Positions 9,562 to 19,660 of a DNA stretch of 64,000 nt are shown in pieces. The DNA comes from Wolfiporia cocos (taxonomy: Eukaryota > Basidiomycota > Agaricomycetes > Polyporales > Phaeolaceae): the NCBI GenBank assembly GCA_029448655.1, contig JACCLO010000018.1, positions 62,001 through 126,000 on the forward strand. Direction: 5' to 3'. Position numbers and translations under genes: made by a program. Under the pieces are notes generated by a model that saw only the letters and a list, made by a program, of their open reading frames with translations, was not told the DNA's origin and did no database searches. The number at the start of each line of letters is the position of its first letter. Within the stretch, counting starts at the first letter, position 1.

Positions 9562-12129
9562 TTAGACATTCGTCGGCCTCGACGAATTTTCCAAGTTCCT
9601 CTCCTCAGAGTGCCTCGGCGTCCTGTTCGTTGTAGATGTCACCGTTCCCGCTGAGGGACGGGGTCGTAGGAGTTCGCCATACGAAGTGTTGGCGGCATTC
9701 ATTCTGTCGATGACCTGGTTGATTGAGCCCACAAGCTCTGCAAATATAGTCGGGGCAGTCGAGGATCCAGTGGCTAGCGGATCCGCACTGCCGACAGGGT
9801 TGTTCAGGCGAGGGCCTTGCTGGTACCCGTAGGGAAGGGATATCTCTGAGATATTCGTTGTGTCGATATCTCCAGTGGTGAGCGGCGCGGTGGAGGTTCC
9901 GTTGCGCCCACGTGGGTAAGGAGGCGGTGTCTCATTCGTGCTCCCTCGCACCTCGCTCAAACTCCTCGCGGGTAATGCTCTGCACCGATGGAGATCGTCG
10001 AATAGGCGGCGTGCTATTCGCTCTTCGCTGTCGTTCTGGGGTAGCCCTAGGGCTCGTCGGGCGTGCAGGTGGTTCACGTCTCCCGTTGCCTCCCATACCA
10101 GGACTACGTGGCGTCGGGTCTCTAACTCCTGTTCGGCGGGCTCTCTGAGTCTCGGTAGGCAGTGGAAATAATACTCTATCGCCCTCCATAAAATTAAACG
10201 GCCTTGCAACTCGGCGTCGTTCGTCGGTGGTAAAAAAGCGGGCGGGTCGTGGTACGTATTCGGGTCGGTTGGGAGTAGCGTGCTCGCGATCCTCGAAGTC
10301 GTTGAGCGCGTGTCGTAGTCGGGCCGTCGTGGTGGCGGCCAGTCGGTCGATAAGTCTGTCGGTGAGTAATTCGAGTCCCTCTCTCTGCGCTCTGATCTGC
10401 CCCTCCATTCGGACGAGGTCCTCGGTGATGTTCTGGTACGAGCTGTAGACGTGGGTGAGATCCTGCGCGATGTCGAAGAGGGCCGTCCAGCCATCGGCTC
10501 GGCCAGCAAAAGGTCCCTCGGCCCTGTACCAGAGCAGGGCGTGTCTGATCTGTAGGTGTTGGGGGGAGTACCTCCTCTGCGGCGTACCTCTCGGTCGTCC
10601 TTCCCTGTGACCCGCATCGCTGTGAGGGGTCGGAGCGCGGCGAGGGAGTTGGTGGCGAGTCGTCGACATACTATTACTGTTCTGTTTTCGAGTGTCGGGG
10701 TTGTCCTGACTCTCGTCCTGTGGTAGTCTTTTATCAGCTCTTTGGAATGCTCCAAGTTCGCCTCGTCTTCCCATGAGTTGTCGGCCGTGGCATAGCCTTT
10801 CCACTTGACGAAGTATTGATGCTTCTTTCTTTGCCATCTGTCAGCCAGGATGGCTTCGGCTTCGTATTCTTCTTGTCCCTTGATGATATCAGGTGGTGGC
10901 CGTAGGTAATTAGGTCCGTGCACCCTCGTTTCTTTGAATGGTTTTAGTAAGGCAGCGTGGAAGACTGGATGAATCTTCCAATTTGCTGGTAACTGCAGCC
11001 GGTATGTCGTGGGTCCCATCTTTTCTGTGATGGTGAAGGGTCCTTCTCTTTTTGGTGCCAGTTTGTTCGATTCGTAGGGGATCGTGAGGTTCTTGGCGTC
11101 GAGCCAGACCTTATCCCCTTTCTCAAGCTTTGGCAGTCCTCTGAGGAACTGCCCTGCCATTCTTTTCTGGGCTAATTCGTGCGCGATGAATGCCATCTTT
11201 CGCGCCTCTTTGATCTTTTTGATCCTGTCGACAGCTGCCGGGACGTTCCCTACTCTGTCATAGTCTGGGAACCCTCTCGGGACGTATCCTAGAATTATTT
11301 CAAGTGGCGCTGGTCGGTTTTCGGTCCGTCTGGTGTTGTGCGCAAATTCGACGTCAGGTAGTCGTTGTACCCATTGGAAAGGGTCGTTCATGCAATAGAT
11401 GCGAAGGTATACTTCGATCTGTTGATTCATTCTTTCTGTCTGTCCGTCAGTCTGTGGATGGTACGCCGTGCTCATCGCTGATTCCGTTCCCTGCAGCTTG
11501 CATAATTCCTTGAAAAGTTTCGATGCAAACTGCGGTCCTCTGTCTGAAATGATCTTTCGGGGGATGCCATATAGCGAGTAGATTTTTCGGTGAAATATCT
11601 CTGCTGCCCCTTCGCTAGTGATCATTTTGTCGCATGGGGTGAGAGAGATGGCCTTGGATAGGCCATGGTCGACAATCACCATCATGGAGTCATACTTTCC
11701 GACTCTTGGCAGGTCAGTGACAAAATCGACCGAGCATTGTGAGAAGGGGAGGGCGTCTTCCCGTGTCGGTATTGGTTGCAAAGGGGGTTTCAGCGGGTTT
11801 CTATCAGGTTTCATCTGTTGACAGATTGCACAGCCCCGGACGTATTCCGCTATCATTGTTCTCATGTCCGGCCACCAGAAGTGGGTCGTAACCTGTACTG
11901 TTGTACCCCAGATCCCAGGGTGTCCGGCCGGGATCGTGTCGTGGTATTTCGAGATGACGTCCCGTCGAAGGCCCTCGTCCTTCGGCACGTACATCCTGCC
12001 CCTGTAGAGCAGTATCCCATCCGTTTGTTGCCATTCATCTGCGGTGGTTCTCGCGGGAAATTCGCCTGTGCCCTCCAAAGCGCGGATCGCCTGTTCCGCA
12101 GATTCATCTCGATCGTTGGCGTTCTTGAT
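9562..12129 (-). CDS. E1 integrase with chromodomain and C-terminal extension
   Basis: The 3' part of E1 pol. It inserts cDNA into chromatin. From the ATG at 12078 (838 residues), the HHCC zinc-binding module is near residues 35-90 (AGHPGIW.. and CAICQQMK). The DDE core follows, with Asp in QCSVDFVTDLP, Asp in IISDRGPQFASKLF and Glu in HPQTDGQTERMN. A chromodomain near 400-455 (AILADRWQRKKHQYFVKWKG, then W/E residues) marks a chromovirus and is expected to read histone marks. About 380 further residues, rich in Arg, Pro, Ser and Thr, have no recognised domain. The frame is the same as RT-RNase H upstream and is cut only by one TGA at about 12130, so this is probably one polyprotein with a point stop. 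Confidence 0.88.
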   Translation of the reverse strand: MKNANDRDESAEQAIRALEGTGEFPARTTADEWQQTDGILLYRGRMYVPKDEGLRRDVISKYHDTIPAGHPGIWGTTVQVTTHFWWPDMRTMIAEYVRGCAICQQMKPDRNPLKPPLQPIPTREDALPFSQCSVDFVTDLPRVGKYDSMMVIVDHGLSKAISLTPCDKMITSEGAAEIFHRKIYSLYGIPRKIISDRGPQFASKLFKELCKLQGTESAMSTAYHPQTDGQTERMNQQIEVYLRIYCMNDPFQWVQRLPDVEFAHNTRRTENRPAPLEIILGYVPRGFPDYDRVGNVPAAVDRIKKIKEARKMAFIAHELAQKRMAGQFLRGLPKLEKGDKVWLDAKNLTIPYESNKLAPKREGPFTITEKMGPTTYRLQLPANWKIHPVFHAALLKPFKETRVHGPNYLRPPPDIIKGQEEYEAEAILADRWQRKKHQYFVKWKGYATADNSWEDEANLEHSKELIKDYHRTRVRTTPTLENRTVIVCRRLATNSLAALRPLTAMRVTGKDDREVRRRGGTPPNTYRSDTPCSGTGPRDLLLAEPMAGRPSSTSRRISPTSTARTRTSPRTSSEWRGRSERRERDSNYSPTDLSTDWPPPRRPDYDTRSTTSRIASTLLPTDPNTYHDPPAFLPPTNDAELQGRLILWRAIEYYFHCLPRLREPAEQELETRRHVVLVWEATGDVNHLHARRALGLPQNDSEERIARRLFDDLHRCRALPARSLSEVRGSTNETPPPYPRGRNGTSTAPLTTGDIDTTNISEISLPYGYQQGPRLNNPVGSADPLATGSSTAPTIFAELVGSINQVIDRMNAANTSYGELLRPRPSAGTVTSTTNRTPRHSEERNLENSSRPTNV
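9932..10837 (-). CDS. Overlapping open frame in E1 after the chromodomain
   Basis: A 301-residue frame, shifted relative to the integrase frame, overlaps the C-terminal extension. Its middle part looks protein-like: HLQIRHALLWYRAEGPF, then an amphipathic stretch EDLVRMEGQIRAQREGLELL. The alternative frame also has a protein-like block over the second half (LWRAIEYYFHCLPRLREP). One possibility is a separate downstream protein made by splicing or frameshift; another is a GC-rich open frame by chance. No domain is recognised. Confidence 0.35.
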   Translation of the reverse strand: MAKKEASILRQVERLCHGRQLMGRRGELGAFQRADKRLPQDESQDNPDTRKQNSNSMSTTRHQLPRRAPTPHSDAGHREGRPRGTPQRRYSPQHLQIRHALLWYRAEGPFAGRADGWTALFDIAQDLTHVYSSYQNITEDLVRMEGQIRAQREGLELLTDRLIDRLAATTTARLRHALNDFEDREHATPNRPEYVPRPARFFTTDERRRVARPFNFMEGDRVLFPLPTETQRARRTGVRDPTPRSPGMGGNGRREPPARPTSPRATPERQRRANSTPPIRRSPSVQSITREEFERGAREHE

Positions 12130-13333
12130 TCAATCGATGATCGGGATCTGGATTGCGTGAACGACGAGTTCGTCTGGAATCATGGTGATTCCCTCGTTGT
12201 CCTCGTTGCTTTCGTCCAGGTGGTACAACCTGGAAAGCGTGTCGGCCATGACTAGTTTCCTTCCGGGGACATGCTGCAATTTCAGGTCAAATTGCGAGAG
12301 GAATAGATGCCATCTCGCTTGTCGCCGATTTAGGCGCTGTGCGCTTCTCCAGTACGTCAGGTTCTGGTGATCACTTCGGATCAAGAGCCGATGCGGTGCT
12401 CCTTCTAACAGGTGCCGCCATTCTTCTAGTGCTCGGACTATTCCGAGTAGTTCGCGATCGTAGATCTCGTAGTTCCTTTCTGTTGGTGTCAGAGACTGTG
12501 AGAGATATCCCACTGGCCGTTCACGCCCTGTTTCATCTATCTGTTTCAGTACCGCTCCTGTGGCGAACTGAGATGCATCTGTTTCGAGGATGAATGGTTT
12601 CTCCTTGTCTGGTGTTCCCAGTGCGGGCGCCGTCGTGAATGCTTCCTTCATGAATTCGAATGCTTTCTGTTCTTTCTTCGTCCATTGGAACCCTGTCCCT
12701 ATGACCGTTCTTGTGAGGTCCACCAAGGGTCGGGCGTGCGTAGAATAGTGATCAATAAATTTCCGATAGAAGTTCACAAATCCTAGGAAGGACCTGACTT
12801 CTTTGAGATTTCGGGGAGTCGGCCACTCCTTAATTCCATTGAGTTTCGCTGGGTCCATCTGGATATTTCCCGGGGTGATGACTAGTCCCAGAAATTCGAC
12901 CCTGTCGACACCAAAAGCGCATTTCTCGGGTTTCACAAAGAGATGGTTGTCCACCAATCTCTGAAGGATCCGCCGCTCCCGTTCCTTGTGTATTTTCTCG
13001 TTTTCTGAGAAAATGAGGATGTCATCCATATAAACAAGCACCCATCCTTCAAGGATCTCTTCTTTCAGGATTTCGTTCATCATTGCCTGAAAGGTTCCGG
13101 GTGCATTGCACAATCCGAAAAACATAACCGTGGGTTCGTATAACCCTCGGTTTGTTTTGAAGGCCGCTTTCCATTCGTCTCCCTTCTTGATCCGCACGTT
13201 GTTGTATCCCGCTCTAAGGTCCATTTTTGTGAAGATCTTTGCTCCCTTTAGCTTTTCCAGGAGTTCTGAGATCAGTGGCAAGGGATAGACGTTCTTTATC
13301 GTCCCTTCGTTCAGATATCGATAATCTTGACAG
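12130..13333 (-). CDS. E1 reverse transcriptase-RNase H, major part
   Basis: Copies element RNA into DNA. The segment contains [20 protein letters not shown] (first catalytic Asp), the VYMDDILIF box with YMDD, and RNase H motifs [34 protein letters not shown] and a SDHQNL block. The N-terminal piece of RT is separated by the solo LTR at 13334-14427 and continues at 14428-14521 ([10 protein letters not shown]). Across the insertion the 5-bp duplication allows the frame to be followed. A TGA at the 3' end separates it from integrase. Confidence 0.88.
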
Positions 13334-14427
13334 TGTCACAGATTTATCTGGGGCTTACAGCATTTTTCCTACGATTATAGCAATTTACCTGGGATTTATA
13401 CGTCTAACTACAAGTTATCTACGGGTTAACTCCCATTGCCACAACGACAAGCTCTTACCTGGGCTTATCAACCACATGACTAGCTTACGTAACGCTACGG
13501 TACAACCACGTCCAATAGCAACACTACAGCATACGTCATAGGTCTCGCCCGTCAGAGCAAGACCAGCCACGTCATAGATCCTAGATCATAATGATAGGCC
13601 GAGCGCGGCACGCTCGCATAATAATGTCCACATGTACAAACAGTGCCTCACGGCCTTGTACCATTGGGTCGGCCATCCCGGCTTCCCACCGCCATAAGAT
13701 CCTTGATCACAATGGCACCTCAGGCGCGCCACGCCTTCGCATAATAATGGCAACACGACCATACAGCACTATAATAGCATCAAGGCTATATCGCTATAGG
13801 TCACGGCCTTCTCGGCCTCCCACGGACTCGGTGCTCTCCAAGTCCCGGGCTTCTGCCATCACGGCGTTGCCCAAACACCGGTCCTCGCCTCACGGCTAAG
13901 ACCAATACACGCCCCGGTAACCATCCGGACCGGGCTGTAACACATGCCACGGTACTTCCCGTCCAATGGCATAACGACCTCGGCGTCTCGCCTTGGTCAT
14001 CCTACGAAGACCGGCCAATCGCCATTATACCTCACGGTATCCGGCAACCGGCTTCCCATATACCCGGGCTGCGCCCGCGTTCATATGATAATACACACAA
14101 ATCCCTCTCATATGATTGGTTCGGCCATTAGGGCCTTGCCACGGCCATTCTATGTAGAGTCCATAAACAGTAGATAAGATAAGCTTCGCCCTTTGGCAAA
14201 GCCACATAACCCGGAAAGGTAACGACTAGTTAGTAGCACGTGACCTTCCCATAAAAACATGTATATAAGTAGGGGCTTGACGCCCTTTAACCTTAGTTCT
14301 ATTATTCTCTCGGCTTGCGCCGTAGAATAACCCTCTCACATCCTGCTGCGCTGGTATTGCTTCCTCTCTAAGTCGCCTTATCTCAAGAATATAGGCACTT
14401 GGTGAGTCCCACAGGCATACTGTGTCA
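13334..14427 (+). repeat. Solo LTR (1094 bp) inside E1 RT
   Basis: Begins TGTCACAGATTTATC, ends CTGTGTCA, with a perfect 5-bp duplication GACAG (13329-13333 and 14428-14432). It carries TATATAAGTAGGGG and resembles the E2 LTR at both ends. Opposite in orientation to E1 and younger than it. Confidence 0.9.
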
Positions 14428-15343
14428 GACAGGGTCGTAGGCCACTGTCTTTCTTTGGGACGAAAAAGAATGGTGACGCCATCGGGGATTTCGAAGGGAC
14501 TATGAATCCCTTGGCCAAGTTTTAGTTTTCTTTTAGGAATTCGTCCAACGCCTGTTGCTCTTTAGGCGAGAGTGCATAGACTTTGCAGTCTTTTGGTACG
14601 AAATCGGGTTTTAATTCGATTGCGTGGTCCCATGGTCTCGATGGGGGGAACGCTGCTGCTGACTCCTTATTGAATACCTTGGTGAAGTCCAGTAGGTGTT
14701 TCGGGACCATCTCCTCAATCGTTCGTTCTGGTTCAGGGGTTTTTTGTGCGAATTCCTGAGATTTCGTCAGTGCTTTCCTGACAGCGTTGATGATTTGTAT
14801 CTTTGTTCGGAACTTCTTTCGCGTCTCCCCTTTCTTTCCTATGATCCTAGGGTTATCTTTTGCAAAGCGTCGGATCGCTTCGTACTCTTCGGGAGTGTAG
14901 AGCCGCTGCGCTGTTTCTTCTGGCTGATCCGTGGATCCGAATCCTTTCTCCCCTCGTTCTGTTTCATCTAAGTCTTTGACTTCCAAGATGTCGGGGGCGA
15001 GGTGTCGTTCGAAAATTATCTGGGCTATTCGCATGCCCGGGATAATTCTATGCGCTTTGTCTGAGTAGTTGAAGACGATGGCTCCGACGTCTCCTTGGTA
15101 GTCCGAGTCTATGATTCTGGCTTGGACTACCAATCCGTGTCTGAGGGTGTTGCCTGATTGTCCGGCCAGTCTTCCATACGATCCCTTCGGGATCTTCATT
15201 TTTACTCCTGTGGAGACGAGTTTCCATCCTCCGGCGGGAATCTCGGTTTCTTCTGCGGCGTAAAGGTCATACCCTGCAGCTTCTTGGGTCCCCCTTGTTG
15301 GAATTTTTCCTTCTGGGGCAACTACCATCTCCACCGTATCCAT
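14428..15343 (-). CDS. E1 dUTPase domain and N-terminal part of RT
   Basis: Hydrolyses dUTP to dUMP, limiting uracil in element cDNA. From the ATG at 15343: motif 1 [10 protein letters not shown]; motif 2 GRLAGQSG (the usual PRSG is altered to GQSG); motif 3 [10 protein letters not shown] with the Asp and Tyr in place; motif 4 [11 protein letters not shown]; motif 5 [11 protein letters not shown]. All five are in order within about 140 residues, the normal size of a trimeric dUTPase. The frame then runs through a linker ([20 protein letters not shown]..) into the pre-RT region ([16 protein letters not shown]) and meets a TAA at about 14521, beyond which [20 protein letters not shown] of RT follows in frame. 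dUTPase between protease and RT is an unusual position. Confidence 0.88.
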
Positions 15344-15806
15344 TCGGATCGTGGCTTCCTGTTTCTTTTCTTCTGCCCCTAGTATCGATCGTACATCGAC
15401 TGTTTGGTCCTTCCAGTCGATTGTGGGGTTTTTGTCTTTTAGCCATCCATACCCTAGAATCTTCTGTTCCGATTGATCCTACCAGGAATCGGACTTTTCG
15501 CGTTTTCTGGGTCTTCGGATATCGTAGTAGTATGGTGGCTTCTCGGTCTATTCGCCCATCTTTGTTTTCTGTTCCGTCAACATTTTTGACGATGATCGGG
15601 TTCTTCAAGGGTTGCGTGGGCACCTTGTATTTTTCTACCATTCTGCTGTGGATTAGGTTCGACATTGCTCCTGAGTCGATTAGTGCATTGCACTTCACGG
15701 GTTTTGCCAGCGTCATGATTACCGGGATGAAGAGGGATCGATTCTTCTCGAACGAGGTAATTACATGTGCTGCTTTTTCGGAGGGTAAGACCGTGGGCTT
15801 CCCTCC
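15267..15806 (-). CDS. E1 aspartic protease region
   Basis: Cleaves the gag-pol polyprotein. The frame contains the catalytic triplet in NALIDSGAMSNLIHSRMV (DSG) and a downstream flap-like segment (KNPIIVKNVDGTENKDGRI). It lies in another frame than gag, so a frameshift is needed at the gag-protease junction. Near 15465-15485 a 1-nt change shifts the frame: KILGYGWLKDKNPTIDWKD, the typical GYGWL segment after the protease, is in the frame that continues into the dUTPase. This break looks like damage. Confidence 0.78.
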   Translation of the reverse strand, partial: GGKPTVLPSEKAAHVITSFEKNRSLFIPVIMTLAKPVKCNALIDSGAMSNLIHSRMVEKYKVPTQPLKNPIIVKNVDGTENKDGRIDREATILLRYPKTQKTRKVRFLVGSIGTEDSRVWMAKRQKPHNRLEGPNSRCTIDTRGRRKETGSHDPNGYGGDGSCPRRKNSNKGDPRSCRV

Positions 15807-17656
15807 TAGGCAAAATCCTGTTCTTCTATGAGCTGTGCTAGGAGCTCGGGGTTCTTGGCTTTCAGGGCCCTAATCGCTGTGACCGCTCTGTTCGCGGTGA
15901 TGTATTCAGTCTCTTCTTCAGAGACTTCTTCGATGCGAGCTTCTTGCTCGGCTTCTTCTTCTTCAGTCTTTCGAGTAGTCCGCCTAGGGCGGGCTGGCTT
16001 CCTTGGTCTCTTCGGGCAATCTCGCGACATATGCCCTGGCTGATGGCAGGTGAAACACTTGCCCTTCTTGATGTGATCGTCCCTTTCCTGGGTGGTCATT
16101 CGATCTACATCCATCGCATTCGGATCTTTCGGTGCAGTTGTCTGAGGAGCACTAGTGCGTCCGTTATTCTGGTTCGAGGCTTGCCAAGCCTTTTTCTTGA
16201 CAAACGGTTTGTCCCGTTTTAAGAATATCTTGTACGTATTTTCATAGTACGAGGCAGCGGACTGCCACTCATCAATGGTCGCTGGTAGTGGTCGAACACC
16301 GATGATGTATCGGGTCATGTGTTCTGGTAACCCTTTCTCGAAGAGGGTTATGAGCAACGCGTTTCCGTCCACGCTGTATCGATCATACTGGGCCTTTCCG
16401 GCCAGGTTGTTGAACTCGGTGATATAATCATCGATGTCCTTTCTGTCCTGGGTTACGTCCAGGATTTTCTTCCGCGCCTTCTGTACCTCTTCGATGGCTC
16501 CGAAGGCTTTCTGGAAGTCTGCATCAAACTGTGCGAGACTAGGCGGGAAGAATCGTTTCGTCTGGGGGTTCGTGTAGACCCGGTGATAATTCTGTTTCCA
16601 TTGGCCCGTCTTCCCCTTGTTCGAAATATAAGAGAGGATAAAGATCACTCTCTGAACGTCATTTTGGAACGACGTTTCGTACATCATAAACCAGGAATTG
16701 CACTGGTTTATGAAGTTCTGCATGTCGGATCGTTCCCCGTTGAATACGTCTGGGGGGTTGATCTTTATCATTGGGGGTCGATAGTACGGGTTCGGCGCCG
16801 GAGGTTGAGGTTGCGGCGCATTCGGTGGTGGAGGGCCTCCTGGGGGTCCTCCTCCTCCCGGGTATCCTCCACCCGGGTTTCCTGGATTTCCTCCGGGGTT
16901 CCCTGGGTTTCCTCCTCCAGGGTTTCCTCCTCCGGGGTTCGCGGGGGTTCCTCCTCCGAGTCCTCCAGGAGGGGGGGCATTTCCTCCTCCGAGTCCGAAG
17001 TTTCCTCCCAATCCTTCTCCGCTTGTATCTGCGGAGGTTCGTCCAAATAGGCCTGAAGGCCATGTTCCTGAGTTTGTTGTTCCCATTCCTCCGCTTGGGC
17101 TAATCCAAGACGGATTTCCTCCACTACCCATTCCGGGTGCGTTCTGTGGGGGGTTTCCAAAGAGGTCTGTTCCTCCAGCCATAGGCCCAATCCCACTCTG
17201 CGCAAAAGCAGATATAAATCCTGGAGGGTCCTGTCCTCCGGTCTGGCTGTTATCTGTTCCTGTAAAATTTCCAGGATTTCTCCCATCATCTCCGATGCGC
17301 TCAATTCCTGCCATTCCTGTGGCGCCCGAAGGTTGATTCGTATTTCCATCGGCATCGAAGGTTCTGTTGATGGTTTCGGTTTCGTTTTCGGTCAACGTCG
17401 CGGTTGACATCGGAGGGAGTTCTCCGAATCGTTCGAACGCTTCACGCGTTATTTCCCAAGCGGTCGTTCTTGCGGAGGGGTATACTTCTACCCACTTCGA
17501 TGCCCTATCTTCTCTTGGAATGACAACAATTCCTCCGCGGTTACGGAAGGCTCCAATGGTGTCAGTCCACTCGTATCGGTTGAGTCTGTAGACTCCCTGA
17601 ATGTCCTCGGGCAAGAGTTCAATCAGTCGTGCTGGGAATTCTGGTCCAAATATCAT
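15806..17656 (-). CDS. gag: E1 Gag
   Basis: Structural capsid/nucleocapsid protein, 616 residues from the ATG at 17656, only 47 nt below the 5' LTR. Order: N-terminal globular part, a Gly/Pro/Asn-rich repeat tract near residues 200-280 (GGGNPGGGNPGNPGG-like), the retrotrans-gag capsid region around 300-480 (with the FNNLAGKAQYD segment), and a CCHC zinc knuckle CFTCHQPGHMSRDC near 555, followed by a basic then acidic tail. The uninterrupted frame contrasts with the damaged pol and fits recent insertion. Confidence 0.88.
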   Translation of the reverse strand: MIFGPEFPARLIELLPEDIQGVYRLNRYEWTDTIGAFRNRGGIVVIPREDRASKWVEVYPSARTTAWEITREAFERFGELPPMSTATLTENETETINRTFDADGNTNQPSGATGMAGIERIGDDGRNPGNFTGTDNSQTGGQDPPGFISAFAQSGIGPMAGGTDLFGNPPQNAPGMGSGGNPSWISPSGGMGTTNSGTWPSGLFGRTSADTSGEGLGGNFGLGGGNAPPPGGLGGGTPANPGGGNPGGGNPGNPGGNPGNPGGGYPGGGGPPGGPPPPNAPQPQPPAPNPYYRPPMIKINPPDVFNGERSDMQNFINQCNSWFMMYETSFQNDVQRVIFILSYISNKGKTGQWKQNYHRVYTNPQTKRFFPPSLAQFDADFQKAFGAIEEVQKARKKILDVTQDRKDIDDYITEFNNLAGKAQYDRYSVDGNALLITLFEKGLPEHMTRYIIGVRPLPATIDEWQSAASYYENTYKIFLKRDKPFVKKKAWQASNQNNGRTSAPQTTAPKDPNAMDVDRMTTQERDDHIKKGKCFTCHQPGHMSRDCPKRPRKPARPRRTTRKTEEEEAEQEARIEEVSEEETEYITANRAVTAIRALKAKNPELLAQLIEEQDFA

Positions 17657-17690
17657 GTGCCCTTACACCGTGGTAGGTGAGGGTGTGATA

Positions 17691-17701
17691 AGCTCGACCT
17701 T
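17691..17701 (-). other. E1 putative self-priming primer-binding site
   Basis: On the minus strand AAGGTCGAGCT lies one nucleotide beyond the 5' LTR. It is perfectly complementary to AGCTCGACCTT in the LTR at 18037-18027, which sits 35 nt downstream of TATATAAA. This is the arrangement of Tf1-type self-priming, where the 5' end of the RNA folds back to prime reverse transcription. Confidence 0.75.
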
Positions 17702-17702
17702 C

Positions 17703-18410
17703 TGTTACGGGTCGAATACCCGTTCGTATATTCGAGTCGCGAATATAGATCGTTCTTCTGCACGTGGGCATATAGCCGTATGCAAGGCAAATGCTCGTTA
17801 GATGCCTTCAAGTCCTAGGTGAAGTTCCTAGGAGATCGTATAATATCCAATACGCGTTAGAGGATATAATCTGTTCAGGTGCGAGTCGAATAGAATATAA
17901 GACTCGCCTAAGTCCGAGAAGTCAGTGTGCACTTCGAGGACTTAGTCGTTCGGTTGCTCGAGTGAGAAATACTGAGCGTAGTTTCCTACGTTTGAGAACG
18001 AGTATAAGACTTCTTGTTTATACAACAAGGTCGAGCTGAAGAGCCTCGACAGTAAGTACATGAGTTTATATACTACGTTGGGTTTTAGGGGTCAAGCCTG
18101 TCCCAGATGTCACCGATACTATCTACGCTATAGTACCAAATGTTTGATAGGTATGTAGTGATATACCTGAGACGATAGATAGGAATGATGGCGGTTGAAC
18201 GCCATCTATCAGCTAACAAACGATGAACATAAAACGGTGGCAGAGTTGGATCTGCCAAAGATGAAACGCGCCCTATAGACTAGTACAACCGGGGATGCGC
18301 CCAGTAGAGTCACGAGTAGCCAGGGGAGTTGGTTGCGCAACAAGTCCCTGTATCGTATTCGTCCAATGGTGAGTTCTGTCGATATTCGAAAAATTAAAAT
18401 AACCGTAACA
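17703..18410 (-). repeat. E1 5' LTR with promoter
   Basis: 708 bp. On the minus strand TATATAAA (18072-18065 by position) precedes the predicted RNA start at about 18037. U3 is therefore about 373 nt. Confidence 0.9.
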
Positions 18411-19033
18411 GCTGACCTTGGTGTTCCCAGGTCGGCTTCCTTGCCCAGAGCCCTCAATCGGCTCTGCTCGTGCGAAGGTTCGCGTTTGTCGGGGACAAGC
18501 GCCCGAGAAGCCCCGTCGGGCTTTTCTCGGATCCCCAATAGCGTCTGCCCTGTCTCGGCAGGCGTCGTTCTCTTAGGGGCGGGCCGCTCCCTGTCATCGT
18601 TGTGTTCAGGGAACGCCGGTCGTTCACTCCACGCCGGCTCTGGGGACAGGAGCGCTGGTTCTACCTCCAGGCTCCAACTCCTGTCCCGCCCTCCTTCCTC
18701 TTGTCTTACTCCCATTACAGGGGCCAATATATTTTTATTTTCACTGTCTACGCCATCCGTAGCTCCCGACCCATCTGAGGAGAGTGGGGTCAGGGCCGAT
18801 GATTCAAACGCGTCGTTTCCGACGGTCTCCGTCTCCCTAACCGATGAGGTTGGAGACGGGATGCTCGGGGTTACTTCCCGGCCTCTCGGCTCGGCATTCA
18901 CCCCGGTTACCGCGCCACTAGGGCCGGCCGTGCTGGGAGGACGTTGTGTCCTCCCGGTGTCAGTGTTTTGCGCGAAGGTATTGAGGTACTCACCTTCCGG
19001 TACTCGACCCCTAAGCAGGTAGCGTCGGTCCAT
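18411..19033 (-). pseudogene. Gag-like N-terminal fragment of another element
   Basis: Starts MDRRYLLRGRVPEGEYLNTF at 19033 and runs as a Pro/Ser/Thr/Glu-rich frame up to the E1 LTR at 18410, which truncates it after about 207 residues. The composition and position downstream of an LTR-like block (19189-19516) suggest a gag leader region of a related gypsy element. No zinc knuckle or capsid domain is present in the surviving part. Confidence 0.45.
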
Positions 19034-19188
19034 TGCTAGCGGTTTTCGAGCTGAAAGGGGTCGGATTTTTGAGTTGCTGCCGAAGTCGGAATTTCGAGTT
19101 GATCAGACTCGAAGAGGCCCGGAAGTCGGCAGGTAATCAGATAGAAGCTAGTAAGTCGGTTCTCTAGTAAGCCTAGTGACTGTCAAAA

Positions 19189-19516
19189 AGATGTGACGTT
19201 CGCGGCACTTGAGAGTGACCGGTGACGACACAAATAAGGAAAGCGGCACTCTTAGTAAGACAGTTTATAAGGCTGTGATTCCAAAAGTTCGCTACCCCTG
19301 CAGGCCTGTAGGGCCTGCTTTTATATACAGAGAGTACTGTAAATTTTACGAGGCCGCACGGGCCATCTGGATAAGTAAGCGTAGCCTCGGAACTCGGAAG
19401 GGTAGGCTAAGTAAGCCACGGCCGGGAAAACGAAAGGATGTGGCTGTCAGCCACATCTCGTACCATATCGGGAAAGAAACGTATCGATAAGGAAACTGGG
19501 CGCCTCGGCCCGTTAC
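19189..19516 (-). repeat. Possible LTR of the element truncated by E1
   Basis: On the minus strand the block opens TGTAACGGGCC, has TATATAAAA followed by the hairpin GCAGGCCCTACAGGCCTGC, and may end at TTTTTGACA. It lies 155 bp upstream of the gag-like ATG. No matching second copy or target duplication was found. Confidence 0.4.
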
Positions 19517-19660
19517 AGCTGGCCATGGGACGTTTTAACAGCGGTGTGTGAGCTCGCAGTAGATGCCTCCTCTCTCGCCGTCCTCGCCGCCTGCCGTCTA
19601 GCCGCCACCCTCCGCATTCGCGAACATCCCAGTTCCCAGCTCTCTTATACTGCCACACGC

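Larger units (their letters stand above)
8843..18410 (-). mobile_element. Chromovirus E1 (Ty3/gypsy LTR retrotransposon) with dUTPase
   Basis: Two 708-bp direct repeats (8843-9550 and 17703-18410) that by eye differ at two positions bound a minus-strand interior with gag, protease, dUTPase, RT, RNase H, integrase, chromodomain and a long C-terminal extension. A purine-rich tract (AAGGAGGGGCTGA) abuts the 3' LTR, and a putative self-priming site abuts the 5' LTR. The element is damaged by a solo LTR in RT (13334-14427), in-frame stops near 14521 and 12130, and a frame change in the protease. The flanks (GTCTG and GCTGA) do not match, so the expected target duplication is missing. Confidence 0.9.

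Noticed and set aside
9562..10837. Envelope-like gene downstream of E1 integrase
   Set aside because: No signal peptide, hydrophobic membrane segment or Cys pattern; the sequence is Arg/Pro/Ser-rich.
18333..19022. Long plus-strand open frame opposite the gag-like fragment
   Set aside because: It overlaps the E1 LTR boundary and has a composition typical of an antisense shadow; the minus strand has the better start and context.
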